A stretch of 35,722 bases of DNA from Candidatus Heimdallarchaeota archaeon (GTDB lineage Archaea; Asgardarchaeota; Heimdallarchaeia; Heimdallarchaeales; Heimdallarchaeaceae). Both the position numbers and the translations under genes were made by a program. Positions 23,479 to 32,533 of the stretch are shown here, one piece after another; the stretch's first letter is position 1, and each line of letters opens with the position of its first letter. The DNA is taken from NCBI GenBank assembly GCA_023705985.1, contig BPTO01000010.1, positions 1 to 35,722 on the forward strand. Direction: 5' to 3'. Below the pieces are notes generated by a model, which was given only the letters and a program-made list of their open reading frames with translations, did not search any database and was not told the DNA's origin.

Positions 23479-25215
23479 TTATTCTTTGATTCTTTTTGCT
23501 GAAATTACAGTACCAAGCTGTACAAAGAGAAACTCATCAATATCCCCTGTTTCAGTTTCCTTGAAAGTAAGTGCTGTAGCTTCTGAGCCTTTTATTTTGA
23601 ATCTCATTCCTTTAACTGGAACAAGTTCTACAGCCGGTTGATTGGGAAATGCAATTGTAAGTTTATCACCACTTTTGAAAGCTATTACAATTTCAATGCT
23701 TGCTAGATTGTATTTTCCTACAAGTTTATTTAGGAATTCTTTATCTTTAAAGTGTTCATCTGGTAATCGTGTAAATTTAACAGGAGGAACCAAAGACTCA
23801 AGCTTAATTGTGAAACAGTCTACTTCTCCATTTGAATCGAGTTGAAATGTCAAAAGATCTTTTAAATCAAATCTTTTGTAGTCAAACTGAAAAGTATCAA
23901 AATGGTAGTGAGTTAATGGATAAGTTGCTTCTCCAAAGCTTATAGTTAATTCCTCACCTTCTAAATTGATTTTTAATTCCCCATAACCTGGATGATGATA
24001 CTTTCCTGTATACTCGTGAAATTCAAAAGTTGGTTTTGTTTTCAGAACTCGTAGCTCTTGTGACTTACTTCCTGTTTCTCTATCAATTTTCTTTACTTGT
24101 TCTTCTATAGGTTTCAGTAAACCATTCCAATCAACATTTTCTAATTCAAGAAGTCTATCTAGAATATGATATGTAACCATTGTTGGTACCATACTTCCTG
24201 TTTTATTGACAATCACCCCTACACCTATATCTTCGTCAGGTATAAAAGTCATTAATGAGGAAGATCCGTCAATCCCTCCGCCATGACCTACAGTCCTATA
24301 TCCCCTATATATCTCACCAGCCCAACCTAAGGCGTATGTTTGAAGTTTAATCCATTTTTGGTCAGGAATCCACATATCTAAACCCGATCCTAAAGCTGTT
24401 ATAATCAGAGGTTTATGCGTTCTCTTGATGTTATCTGGGGATACTAGCTGTTCTTCTCCCACTTTACCTGTATTAAGATGAAATTGCAACCACTTACCCA
24501 TATCTTCAATGCTTGAATTTATGCATCCAGCTCCTGAAGCAACATCATTATCCACGAAATCGCACAGTACAGTCTCACCATCTTTCTCTTTGTATGGATA
24601 TGCAAAATCAGCTGCTTTCTGCATTTCTGTGATCGAAAAATTGGAGTTTTCCATACTTAATGGCTTGAAAATGCGATTCTCTACAAATTCGTTATAACTT
24701 ACTCCTGATATCTTTTTGATTACCATCGAAGCAGCCATGAACATAAGATTGTTGTACTGGAAGGTCGTTCTAAGGTCTTTACTTGGTTCTAGGAAAGGTA
24801 AACGTTCTAGTACTTGATTATAAGTGAAATTAGTGTTCATCCAAACAAAATCATGTCTTGGTAAACCTGTTCTATGGGAAAGCATATCTTCCAATGTTAT
24901 TCTGTTTGAAACAACAGAATCGTTCAATTCAAACTCAGGAACATATTTCCTAATAGGTTTATCCCACTCTAGTTTTCCTTCTTCTACAAGCATCGCAATA
25001 GCAGCAGTAGTAAAAGCTTTAGTGCAAGAAGCAATGGGTTGGATAGTTTTGGTAGTCATTTCTAGCTTGTTAGCTACATCACGATATCCAAATGCTTTTG
25101 AATAAATAACCTTCTTATCTTTTAAAACGACAACTGCTACTCCTGGAATACCCCAGGTATAAGGTAGATCATGTAGAAAATCATCTAATTCTTTAAATTC
25201 CTCAATACTAGACAT
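23479..25215 (-). CDS. Beta-lactamase-fold (class C type) serine hydrolase
   Basis: The 578-residue protein has the penicillin-binding/beta-lactamase fold. S63-C-T-K66 in IASCTKAF is the catalytic SxxK, QYNN near 150 the YxN motif, and VGHGGGIDGSSS around 310 the HxG-type third motif. The last 200 residues are beta-rich, as in the lipocalin-like tail domains of such hydrolases. No signal peptide is seen, so it is cytoplasmic unless exported otherwise. Family members act as esterases or D-aminopeptidases; resistance is not implied. Archaea lack murein, so the substrate is unknown. The frame is open to a TTG at 25233, but the ATG at 25215 lies about 26 bp from a TTTTAATA element and is the better, leaderless start. 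Confidence 0.85.
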   Translation of the reverse strand: MSSIEEFKELDDFLHDLPYTWGIPGVAVVVLKDKKVIYSKAFGYRDVANKLEMTTKTIQPIASCTKAFTTAAIAMLVEEGKLEWDKPIRKYVPEFELNDSVVSNRITLEDMLSHRTGLPRHDFVWMNTNFTYNQVLERLPFLEPSKDLRTTFQYNNLMFMAASMVIKKISGVSYNEFVENRIFKPLSMENSNFSITEMQKAADFAYPYKEKDGETVLCDFVDNDVASGAGCINSSIEDMGKWLQFHLNTGKVGEEQLVSPDNIKRTHKPLIITALGSGLDMWIPDQKWIKLQTYALGWAGEIYRGYRTVGHGGGIDGSSSLMTFIPDEDIGVGVIVNKTGSMVPTMVTYHILDRLLELENVDWNGLLKPIEEQVKKIDRETGSKSQELRVLKTKPTFEFHEYTGKYHHPGYGELKINLEGEELTISFGEATYPLTHYHFDTFQFDYKRFDLKDLLTFQLDSNGEVDCFTIKLESLVPPVKFTRLPDEHFKDKEFLNKLVGKYNLASIEIVIAFKSGDKLTIAFPNQPAVELVPVKGMRFKIKGSEATALTFKETETGDIDEFLFVQLGTVISAKRIKE

Positions 25216-25271
25216 AGACAATAATAATAACAAGAATTATTAAAATTTTTGCAAAGTTCTCTTTAGTTTTC

Positions 25272-25320
25272 GTATATAAATCTAGTTGATGTGAGAAAAA
25301 AATTGTATGAAAGTATATAA
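25272..25320 (+). promoter_or_regulatory. Two TATA boxes upstream of the binding-protein gene
   Basis: TATATAA-type elements occur at 25272-25279 and 25313-25320, 123-171 bp before the ATG at 25443. They predict an mRNA leader of 100 nt or more, unlike the mostly leaderless genes in this window. Confidence 0.45.
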
Positions 25321-25343
25321 GTGTTTGAAGCCTATCATTTGTG

Positions 25344-25385
25344 ATGGAACAGTTCTTGATGGATAGATTTCATTTCAGAAAATGA
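25344..25385 (+). CDS. Possible 13-residue leader peptide
   Basis: An ATG about 27 bp after the TATA box at 25313-25320 opens a short frame, MEQFLMDRFHFRK-stop. The spacing matches leaderless starts elsewhere in the window. It could be translated ahead of the binding-protein gene, 57 bp downstream. It may equally be chance. Confidence 0.22.
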   Translation: MEQFLMDRFHFRK

Positions 25386-25442
25386 GTAAGAAAGAAATTA
25401 GAGAATAAAATGCTTGTTAAATAATAATAAGAGAGTGAAAAA

Positions 25443-27395
25443 ATGAAAAAAAGACTAGTAATTCCTTTACTTATTATTATGCTTTTATTTGGATCTATTA
25501 TCAACGCTAGTTCTGTTAAACTGACCATTGAACCTATTGCAGAGTTAACTTTGTTGTATTGGGGAGGAGTTAAATCAGATTGTTGTTTGTACATTATAGA
25601 ACAGTTAAGAGAAATAGGCATTGAGGTTGAAGTCAGGACCCCTATATTGCAATATGGCTACATTCCTGATTTGAATGAAATAGACATGCATCTTCTAGGG
25701 CTATCTGGTATAAGAAGAGATCCAGATCTTCGTCATATTTATAGTAAAACTGGACCATTAAACGTATTTGGACTTGATACAAGTATACCTTATGGACAAG
25801 AAAATAAAGATATGCTTGAAGAAGGAATCAGAATAACCAACATTACAGATCGACAACAACACTATTATGACTGGCAGAAATTAATAATGGATAAGATAGT
25901 TCCATTAAAACCCTTTTTCAGCCCTAGAGGTTATGTTGCTAGTTGGAGTACCCTCATAGGATACGAGTACCAATGGAGTTTAACTGATAATTTACCTTAT
26001 ATGGAATTTACAGATTATCACGAAGGTCAATCTGATACAACAGAATTAATAATAGCTGACTCTAACTGGGTGGGGTTAAATCCCCTATTGTACGATAATT
26101 ATGTAGATCAAGAAATAATATCTCTCATATCAGAACCTCTTTTGAAAATTGCACCTGATTCTGAATACCTAAAGACTGGTATAATTTATGATTGGGAACA
26201 AAATGATTGGTCAAACAAATATGAGACTCATTTTCAATTCTTTATGAGAGACAATATTTACTGGAATCCCTCGTATAACATAACTGGAAGAGATAACACA
26301 AGTCTTCCTCTAGAACTAGCTTCTCTCATGCCAGGACTAAAGAGCGGTGAAACTAGCAATGGTACGAATCATCAAATAACTGCTAAAGACGCTGTTTTCA
26401 CCTTATTGACACACGCTAATCCTATCACTAACAAAAACGCTGACTATTATTCATGGATTAATGATATATGGATTGATCCTACCAATCCTTTATCTTTTCA
26501 TATTATCGTGGATGGAGATCTTTCAACAGTGAAACTTGATCCTTATGCTCCTTTCTTGTATGATTTGAATCTAGCAATTATACCTGAATTCTTTCTAAAC
26601 AGCTCAATGACTAATTCTACTTACTCTTCTGGAGGAAAAGAGATGAAAGGCATTTACGAGGGAATTGAATCTACTTCGCAGTGGCAAACATATGCCATTT
26701 CAGCATTCTTCTCTGGAAAATACATGTTAGATTATTCTGTCAAGAATTTAATAACAGTTCTCAGAGCTAGTCCCTATTGGTTTGGAATAGGAGCAAAAGA
26801 TGGACAACCACAAGATTTGGATTTAGAAACAATAAAAATCAGGATTATTCCAGATCTAACTTCAGCATTAGTTGAATTTAAGGAAGGAAATTTGGATTTA
26901 ACATGTTTAAGTTTATTTTCAGAAATGAGAAAAGAAATGGAAGATGATCCTCTTTTTACAGTACAAAACAAAATTGTTAATTATATGTCCTTTCTTGCAT
27001 TCAATTTACATCGTCCATTTGTAGGTGGGGATGATAATTATGTCTACCTTAATGAAACTGGTAAAGAAGGATATACCAAAGCATGTGCTGTTAGAAAAGC
27101 TATTTGTTATGCTATTAACCTAGAAGAAATGAACAATGATATATATAATGGTGAATACTTTACAAGTCTTAGCCCAATTCATCCCATACATTCTTTCTGG
27201 TACTATCAAGATATAATTAAATATAGACACAACTTAGATAGCGCGCGTGAATGGTTGGAAGCAGCAGGATATGAAACACCAGTAACTGAAACAAGCGACA
27301 CTACAACAACTATTGTTTCTGCAGTTTTTTACGTGATTCCAATATCTATGTTTTATCTCATTAAGATTCAGAGAAGAAGAATAAGAAAAATCTAA
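25443..27395 (+). CDS. Oligopeptide-type (SBP family 5) binding protein, circularly permuted and membrane-anchored
   Basis: The 650-residue protein has a signal peptide (1-22) and a C-terminal membrane helix (about 625-643) followed by KIQRRRIRKI, so its ectodomain is held at the outer face. Residues 35-165 look like the usual C-terminal lobe of family 5 proteins: LTLLYWGG, IIEQLREIGIEVEVRTPI, then a Pro-rich end. Residues 201-610 look like the usual N-terminal part, from ELIIADSNWVGLNPLLYDN through FMRDNIYWN to AVRKAICYAINLEEM and AREWLEAAGY. The order is thus C-part then N-part. Family members bind peptides or sugars for ABC importers. No permease or ATPase gene is adjacent. The start is preceded by GAGAGTGAAAAA. 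Confidence 0.8.
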   Translation: MKKRLVIPLLIIMLLFGSIINASSVKLTIEPIAELTLLYWGGVKSDCCLYIIEQLREIGIEVEVRTPILQYGYIPDLNEIDMHLLGLSGIRRDPDLRHIYSKTGPLNVFGLDTSIPYGQENKDMLEEGIRITNITDRQQHYYDWQKLIMDKIVPLKPFFSPRGYVASWSTLIGYEYQWSLTDNLPYMEFTDYHEGQSDTTELIIADSNWVGLNPLLYDNYVDQEIISLISEPLLKIAPDSEYLKTGIIYDWEQNDWSNKYETHFQFFMRDNIYWNPSYNITGRDNTSLPLELASLMPGLKSGETSNGTNHQITAKDAVFTLLTHANPITNKNADYYSWINDIWIDPTNPLSFHIIVDGDLSTVKLDPYAPFLYDLNLAIIPEFFLNSSMTNSTYSSGGKEMKGIYEGIESTSQWQTYAISAFFSGKYMLDYSVKNLITVLRASPYWFGIGAKDGQPQDLDLETIKIRIIPDLTSALVEFKEGNLDLTCLSLFSEMRKEMEDDPLFTVQNKIVNYMSFLAFNLHRPFVGGDDNYVYLNETGKEGYTKACAVRKAICYAINLEEMNNDIYNGEYFTSLSPIHPIHSFWYYQDIIKYRHNLDSAREWLEAAGYETPVTETSDTTTTIVSAVFYVIPISMFYLIKIQRRRIRKI

Positions 27396-27429
27396 ATTTT
27401 ATCTATTTTTATGGTACAATTGATTCTAA

Positions 27430-27446
27430 TCTTCTTTCTTTTTTTT
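27430..27446 (+). terminator. T-rich termination tract between convergent genes
   Basis: CTTCTTTC followed by eight T residues lies 35-50 bp after the binding-protein stop, reaching the stop codon of the convergent PGK gene. Archaeal RNA polymerase ends at such U-rich stretches without a hairpin. Confidence 0.4.
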
Positions 27447-28692
27447 AAAGATAATCTATTGCTGGTAGTAACTCTCCTTTCATCACAGCAAGGCTAGCTC
27501 CGCCACCTGTAGATACAAACGATATGTCTTTTTCAAAATCAAATTTCTCGAAAGCTGCTGCAGAGTCTCCCCCACCAACAAAAGTAGTAACATTTTGTTC
27601 AACAAGATATTGTGCTAGTTCTCTTGTCCCTTTCTCAAATTCTCTTATTTCAAATATTCCCATTGGTCCTGTCCATAGAACACTATTTGATTTAGATAAA
27701 ACTTTTTTATACTCTTCAATTGTAGCTGGTCCTATATCTGCCCCAACCTGATTTTTTTGAATGTTTTTTACTGAAACAACTTCAACTGGTACTATTCTAC
27801 GTAGATCTTCAGTTACAACAACGTCATTGGGTATGTAAATCTTCGTTCCAACCTCATTAGCTATTTTGATAAATTCTTTAACTGTTTCAACTTTTTGAGT
27901 GTCTTTGACTGACATTCCTACATCATAACCTAAGGCTAACAAAGCTGTAAATGTTAACCCACCTCCCAATAAGATATTATCAGCTAAACCAATCATATTT
28001 CTAATTGCAGGAAGTTTGTCTTCTAGTTTTACACCTCCAATAATTGCAGTTAAGGGTCTTTGAGGTTCTGCTATAGTACTAGCTAGGAATTTAAGTTCCT
28101 TAGCCATAAGAAATCCATAAGCTTTCTCATCAATATATTTAGCTACACCACAGGTACTGGAATGCTCTCTGTGAGCTGTAGCAAACGCATCATTGATAAA
28201 AACATCCGCATGCAAAGCTAGTTTTCGAGAAAACTCTTCATCATTTTTATTTTCTTCAGAGTGGAAACGAGTATTTTCTAGTAGCAAAATTTGTTGTTGA
28301 TTGAGTTTATTAGATAATGTCTTTACATTTTTACCAATGCAGTCATCGACTTTGTAAATTCTATAAAGTGGAAGTAATTCACGTAATCTTTTGGCTACCT
28401 TGTCCATTTTCAGAGAAGGAACAACTTCACCTTTAGGTCGTCCCCAATGAGACATAAGGATAACTTTACAATTCTCATTCAGGAGATAATAAATTGTAGG
28501 TAAAGTATATCTGATTCTCCGATCATCAGTGATATTACCATTTTCGTCCATTGGAACATTAAAATCTACTCTGACTAGAACTCTCTTATTTCTAACATTG
28601 ATGTCTGTAATCTCTTTTTTTTCTTTAAATTTCAGTATATTAGACATATCTCGTTTTTCTTCTTTCAAAGGATTATCTTCTGTAATTAGCAA
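27445..28692 (-). CDS. pgk: Phosphoglycerate kinase
   Basis: The protein is 415 residues from the TTG at 28692, or 400 from the ATG at 28647. KRVLVRVDFNVPMDENG is the substrate-binding signature. DDRRIRYTLPTI, LMSHWGRPKG, LLENTRFH and AFATAHREHSS follow. LWTGPMGIFEI and FVGGGDSAAAFEKF are the nucleotide-binding loops. It catalyses 1,3-bisphosphoglycerate + ADP to 3-phosphoglycerate + ATP in glycolysis or gluconeogenesis. All expected blocks are present, so it should be active. AAGGTG lies 6 nt before the TTG, which favours the longer start. Alignment with other PGKs starts near MSNILKF at 28647, so the 15 extra residues are uncertain. It is separate from other glycolytic genes. Confidence 0.95.
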   Translation of the reverse strand: MLITEDNPLKEEKRDMSNILKFKEKKEITDINVRNKRVLVRVDFNVPMDENGNITDDRRIRYTLPTIYYLLNENCKVILMSHWGRPKGEVVPSLKMDKVAKRLRELLPLYRIYKVDDCIGKNVKTLSNKLNQQQILLLENTRFHSEENKNDEEFSRKLALHADVFINDAFATAHREHSSTCGVAKYIDEKAYGFLMAKELKFLASTIAEPQRPLTAIIGGVKLEDKLPAIRNMIGLADNILLGGGLTFTALLALGYDVGMSVKDTQKVETVKEFIKIANEVGTKIYIPNDVVVTEDLRRIVPVEVVSVKNIQKNQVGADIGPATIEEYKKVLSKSNSVLWTGPMGIFEIREFEKGTRELAQYLVEQNVTTFVGGGDSAAAFEKFDFEKDISFVSTGGGASLAVMKGELLPAIDYL

Positions 28693-28825
28693 AGTTTACA
28701 CCTTAGGGATTAACATGATAATCCTTCGCTTTAAACTTTTATCTTTGAAAAAGACGAAATCCTAATCTTTGAGATAATCCGTTTCTGTAATAGAACTCAC
28801 TCAATCTTGTAAAAAAAAAGAGTAA

Positions 28826-30295
28826 TTAGAAGCAACGATCAACTGCTGATGAACCTTTTTCTTTGTACTCGTCTCTGGATACCCACATATTTCGATCATA
28901 AAGTATATCAACAGATGCTAGAATTGATCCACCAATCCATCCAGAAAATTCTCCTTTTGTTGATAAATTAACATTGATTTCAGCTGTTTTTTCATGAGCT
29001 ACTATTCTCATTTCCTTGGTAAATCTTTCATGAAAACCTTCATACATTGAAGCTCCTCCTGTCAGAATGATATTAGAATACAGATCCTTAACCAAATCTC
29101 TATCACATTTTCTGATACTTTCTACAACAGCTTCAGCAAGATTTCCTGGATTTTTTGTAACACTTAGGGGGATTTTTCGAAAAAGTACCTCTGTTGCTTG
29201 AAATCTTGTTTCTTCTAAAGTTACGAATTCATCATCAATTATCCTAAATGATCTCGCTAGTTTATCAGAATTCTGCCATTTCTTGGGCTCTTCATTAGGG
29301 TCTATAGAAACGTAGCATAGTTCTTCTGAAGCGATTCGGATGTTTTTCTGCATTACATCAAGTTCCTCTACTGATTTTCTCATGGATACTCCTTGATTAT
29401 TCACTTCATCTTTTACTAGGTCAACCACATCCTTTCCTCCAACTTTGCGAAAACTATGTGCATGGAAGATAATATATCCCTTGTAGATTGGAACGATTCG
29501 AGTGTTTTGATTTCCTAAACTCACAACAACTCCAGTATTCGCATCGTTTGCATATAAGGAGAGTATGTCCTCTATTGAGAAGTATAAATCAGTTATTTTT
29601 AGACGATCGAATAGAACTAAAGCTAGTCTTCTCCTGAAAGCATCCAGTTTTGCAGAGTGATTAACATATTTTACAGGCTCTTCTGCCAATAACATTTCTT
29701 TTGCACGAGAGGATAACGAGCTGTTTTCCACACATTTTGGATTGCCTTTCAAATATTCAATACTCACATCATCGATAATCCTATCTACAAGTAATATTGG
29801 GAGCTCATTAGGCTTAATTTCTAACTCATCGAAAATATGTGTTAAGAAAATTTCTAGATCATCTAAATCAATTTGTTCTTCGATATTTTCAGTATCTCCA
29901 AAAATCTTTACTGTTTTTACCGATTTCTTTTCTAGATCTTTATAATTAGCTTGACGAATGAACGAATTACCCGCTTCGCTATAATAAACAGCTGAATCAA
30001 AAATGAATCTTGGTTTAGATTCACCAGCTACACCAACTTTTGTAAAACAACTGCCAAGATCTATTACTACTGCTCTGGGGTTATTTTCGAATTCAACTAA
30101 ATTCTCTGATCCCCCTATAATTTTTTCTAGTTCCTTATTTTTCATTATTTCCACTTCAGTTAACATTTCAGAACATACATCACAGAAGTAACCGACAGGT
30201 AACCATTTACGTTTCTCTGTTCCTTTTCGTATATACATACGATGCATTGATTTTCCACAATGTTTGGGCATTGTTTTTGAAGGCATATGATTCAT
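28826..30295 (-). CDS. Actin-related protein with N-terminal zinc-ribbon-like segment
   Basis: The 489-residue protein carries HCGKSM (C13) and FCDVC (C38, C41) in its first 45 residues, resembling small archaeal zinc ribbons but with one Cys position filled by His. An actin fold follows from about 75. VIDLGSCFTKVGVAGESKPR is phosphate loop 1. ILSLYAN, then GVVVSLGNQNTRIVPIYKGY, is phosphate loop 2. NIILTGGASMYEGFHERF (408-425) is the adenosine motif. SGWIGGSILASV and the end VDRCF parallel eukaryotic actin's WIGGSILASL and HRKCF. By alignment Q137, D154 and D157 of actin are E242, S259 and N262, so normal hydrolysis is doubtful. The start may be the ATG at 30286. Five GGTATATCA-type elements precede it. 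Confidence 0.9.
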   Translation of the reverse strand: MNHMPSKTMPKHCGKSMHRMYIRKGTEKRKWLPVGYFCDVCSEMLTEVEIMKNKELEKIIGGSENLVEFENNPRAVVIDLGSCFTKVGVAGESKPRFIFDSAVYYSEAGNSFIRQANYKDLEKKSVKTVKIFGDTENIEEQIDLDDLEIFLTHIFDELEIKPNELPILLVDRIIDDVSIEYLKGNPKCVENSSLSSRAKEMLLAEEPVKYVNHSAKLDAFRRRLALVLFDRLKITDLYFSIEDILSLYANDANTGVVVSLGNQNTRIVPIYKGYIIFHAHSFRKVGGKDVVDLVKDEVNNQGVSMRKSVEELDVMQKNIRIASEELCYVSIDPNEEPKKWQNSDKLARSFRIIDDEFVTLEETRFQATEVLFRKIPLSVTKNPGNLAEAVVESIRKCDRDLVKDLYSNIILTGGASMYEGFHERFTKEMRIVAHEKTAEINVNLSTKGEFSGWIGGSILASVDILYDRNMWVSRDEYKEKGSSAVDRCF

Positions 30296-30426
30296 GGTAT
30301 ATCATTCGCACATATATGTTCTATGATAGGATATATCATCTAAAAGAATTAAACTTAGCTATGGAAAAACCTAGAGTTTGGTATATCATTAGCATATGGT
30401 ATATCATTAGCATATGGTATATCAAA
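30296..30426. repeat. Five GGTATATCA(T) elements upstream of the actin-related gene
   Basis: GGTATATCATT occurs at 30296-30306, 30380-30390 and 30398-30408, with variants GGATATATCATC at 30329-30340 and GGTATATCAAA at 30416-30426. The last three are phased by exactly 18 bp; two full 18-bp units (GGTATATCATTAGCATAT) stand side by side. The first copy touches the start codon. On the minus strand the element is ATGATATACC. The arrangement suggests binding sites for a transcription factor, with one or more copies also serving as TATA box. Confidence 0.65.
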
Positions 30427-30515
30427 AAATCTCAATCATAGTTAAAATTTTTCAGCTTATTTCACATCGATATAATACAATTAATTTTTAAACTAGTAAT
30501 AAAATAAATTTTTTT

Positions 30516-32531
30516 ATGGCTAATTTAAAGAATATTATAACGAAAAATTATTCAGAACTCACCCTTTTCAGCATCATTTTTCTGTTTTTCTTACAAATGC
30601 TTTCTGATTTAACAGAGAGGATTTACAATTTTGCTTTACTAGGGTTGGAACCTACCATGCACATTCTCGCTTTGTTATTCTTCTTTTCTCCTCTAATTTT
30701 ACTTTTCTTTAGGCGAACAATATCAAATAAGACTTTATTCATAATAGGAGAATTAGCAATTATAACTCGATTACTAGAACCACTCTTCCAAAAAGAGACG
30801 ATGCTTGTTCTATCAGGAGTGTCTGTCAGTTGTTTCCTAATCTTCTTCCCAGCGTTTTTCACAAGGATCAAGAATAAAGAACAACAAACAGGAATAACTC
30901 TTGGATTATCGTTGGCAATAGCAGTAGCATTATCCATTCTTTTCAGGACAGTGAACTCTACACTAGATATCTCAATGTATGGATGGTTTCAGATAATAGG
31001 TTGGGTGCTTGGAATTATTGCTTCAATAATGTTAGTTGGAATGTTATTGAGAAAAGATGAACCCAAAGAGAAAAGTACTGATAATCAAGGACAACCAGCA
31101 AGTTTCGGTCGAATTCTCGGTTTAACTTTTGGTTTAGTGAGTGTCTTCATAATCATATGGTTTGCTTTTGTTAGCCCTACAGTAATTTCTAGGTGGACTG
31201 AAGGAAACTATAGTGCCATAACAATTGGAGTACTAGGGATGTTATCTTTATTTATCATAGGGATGACAATTAAACCTGATCTAATGAACCATATTAAATC
31301 TTGGATGCTTTGGGTGTGGAATGGTCTTTTCACACTATCTCTAACTTTAACAATACTGGTACATCAAATTATTCCTGAATATGGAATAAGATTCCCCGGT
31401 TTTCCTGATGCTTATCCTATTGTTGCATTTGCTACAACTTGGACTCAACATATTCCTTTAGTCTTGATGATTCTTCTTTCACCGATAATTTATATTGACT
31501 TTGTTCTATTATCCAGAGAAATGCTCAAAATAAAACCAAAGCCATCAAAAATAGGAGGAAGTTTTGCTTTAGGAGCAGGATTGTATATTGTCATAATGAT
31601 ATTTATGCAATTATTACCTACAGTTTGGGGTTACTTTTATGCAATTGGCTATGCTTTCAGAGATTTATATTGGTTAGCCTTTCTAGTTCCTGGAGTATTA
31701 TTGACCTTACCTATTTTTCTAATCAAAAAGAAGACAATCAATTTTGATAAAACCACTCAAAAAATGAAATCGAAATCTATTATTATTGCAATATTAGGTC
31801 TCATATTTGTTGGAACAGTTGCTGGAACAATCATTACAACGCCATATCCAACCACACCATCTGAAGCGAAAACATCCCTGATAATAATGACCTACAATAT
31901 TCGACAAGGTGTCAACGATTCTGGTGATAAAAACTATGAAGGACAACTTGAGCTGATAAGAAGCGTAGATCCAGATATTCTTGCCCTACAAGAATGCGAT
32001 CCAACCAGAATATCAGGTGGAAATTCTGATGTTGTCAGATATTTTGCAGATAAACTTAATATGTACTCTTACCGTGGACCCAAATCAGTTGTAAACACTT
32101 ATGGCACTGCAATTTTATCTAAATATCCTTTATCTAATGTTACTGCTTTCTTCACGTATAGCACACATCAACAGATTGGTGCAACGCAAGTGCAAATAAC
32201 TGTTGGATCACAAACTTTCAATGTTTTTTCTAACCATCTTGCATCAGACACTGAAGAGGGAAAAATATCCCAAATACAAGATACATTAAGTCGAGTTGAA
32301 GTGTTAAACAATGTTATCTTCATGGGTGATTTTAACTTCAGACCATATACTGCTCAATACAACTTAACAATAGAGGTATTAGAAGATTCTTGGGTCCAAC
32401 AATGGGGTACAGTAGCAGAAGATAGGATAGATCACATATTCCTAAGTACTGGAATAACAGTCCTTGATACGAATTATATAGAAAGAGGACATTCTGATCA
32501 TCCTGCATATTGGATCGAAATTCAACTATAG
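30516..32531 (+). CDS. Multi-pass membrane protein with C-terminal endonuclease/exonuclease/phosphatase domain (Cwh43-like architecture)
   Basis: Residues 1 to about 440 of 671 contain roughly a dozen membrane segments. The rest is an extracytoplasmic EEP domain. MTYNIRQGVN has N461, LALQECD has E493, FNVFSNHLAS the central His region, GDFNFRP has D605 and N607, RIDHIF and GHSDHPAYW complete the site. These are the residues EEP enzymes use to bind metal and cleave phosphodiester or phosphomonoester bonds. A hydrophobic body joined to a C-terminal EEP domain is the layout of eukaryotic Cwh43/PGAP2-interacting proteins, which remodel GPI lipids. The substrate here could be a lipid headgroup, but this is inference. 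TTTTTAAA about 28 bp before the ATG suggests a leaderless transcript. Confidence 0.82.
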   Translation: MANLKNIITKNYSELTLFSIIFLFFLQMLSDLTERIYNFALLGLEPTMHILALLFFFSPLILLFFRRTISNKTLFIIGELAIITRLLEPLFQKETMLVLSGVSVSCFLIFFPAFFTRIKNKEQQTGITLGLSLAIAVALSILFRTVNSTLDISMYGWFQIIGWVLGIIASIMLVGMLLRKDEPKEKSTDNQGQPASFGRILGLTFGLVSVFIIIWFAFVSPTVISRWTEGNYSAITIGVLGMLSLFIIGMTIKPDLMNHIKSWMLWVWNGLFTLSLTLTILVHQIIPEYGIRFPGFPDAYPIVAFATTWTQHIPLVLMILLSPIIYIDFVLLSREMLKIKPKPSKIGGSFALGAGLYIVIMIFMQLLPTVWGYFYAIGYAFRDLYWLAFLVPGVLLTLPIFLIKKKTINFDKTTQKMKSKSIIIAILGLIFVGTVAGTIITTPYPTTPSEAKTSLIIMTYNIRQGVNDSGDKNYEGQLELIRSVDPDILALQECDPTRISGGNSDVVRYFADKLNMYSYRGPKSVVNTYGTAILSKYPLSNVTAFFTYSTHQQIGATQVQITVGSQTFNVFSNHLASDTEEGKISQIQDTLSRVEVLNNVIFMGDFNFRPYTAQYNLTIEVLEDSWVQQWGTVAEDRIDHIFLSTGITVLDTNYIERGHSDHPAYWIEIQL

Positions 32532-32533
32532 AA

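Noticed and set aside
23479-25215. True AmpC-type beta-lactamase
   Set aside because: The fold motifs are present, but the length, tail domain and lack of a signal peptide fit the broader serine hydrolase/esterase group.
30380-30426. CRISPR array
   Set aside because: Units are 18 bp with no variable spacers and sit in a promoter.
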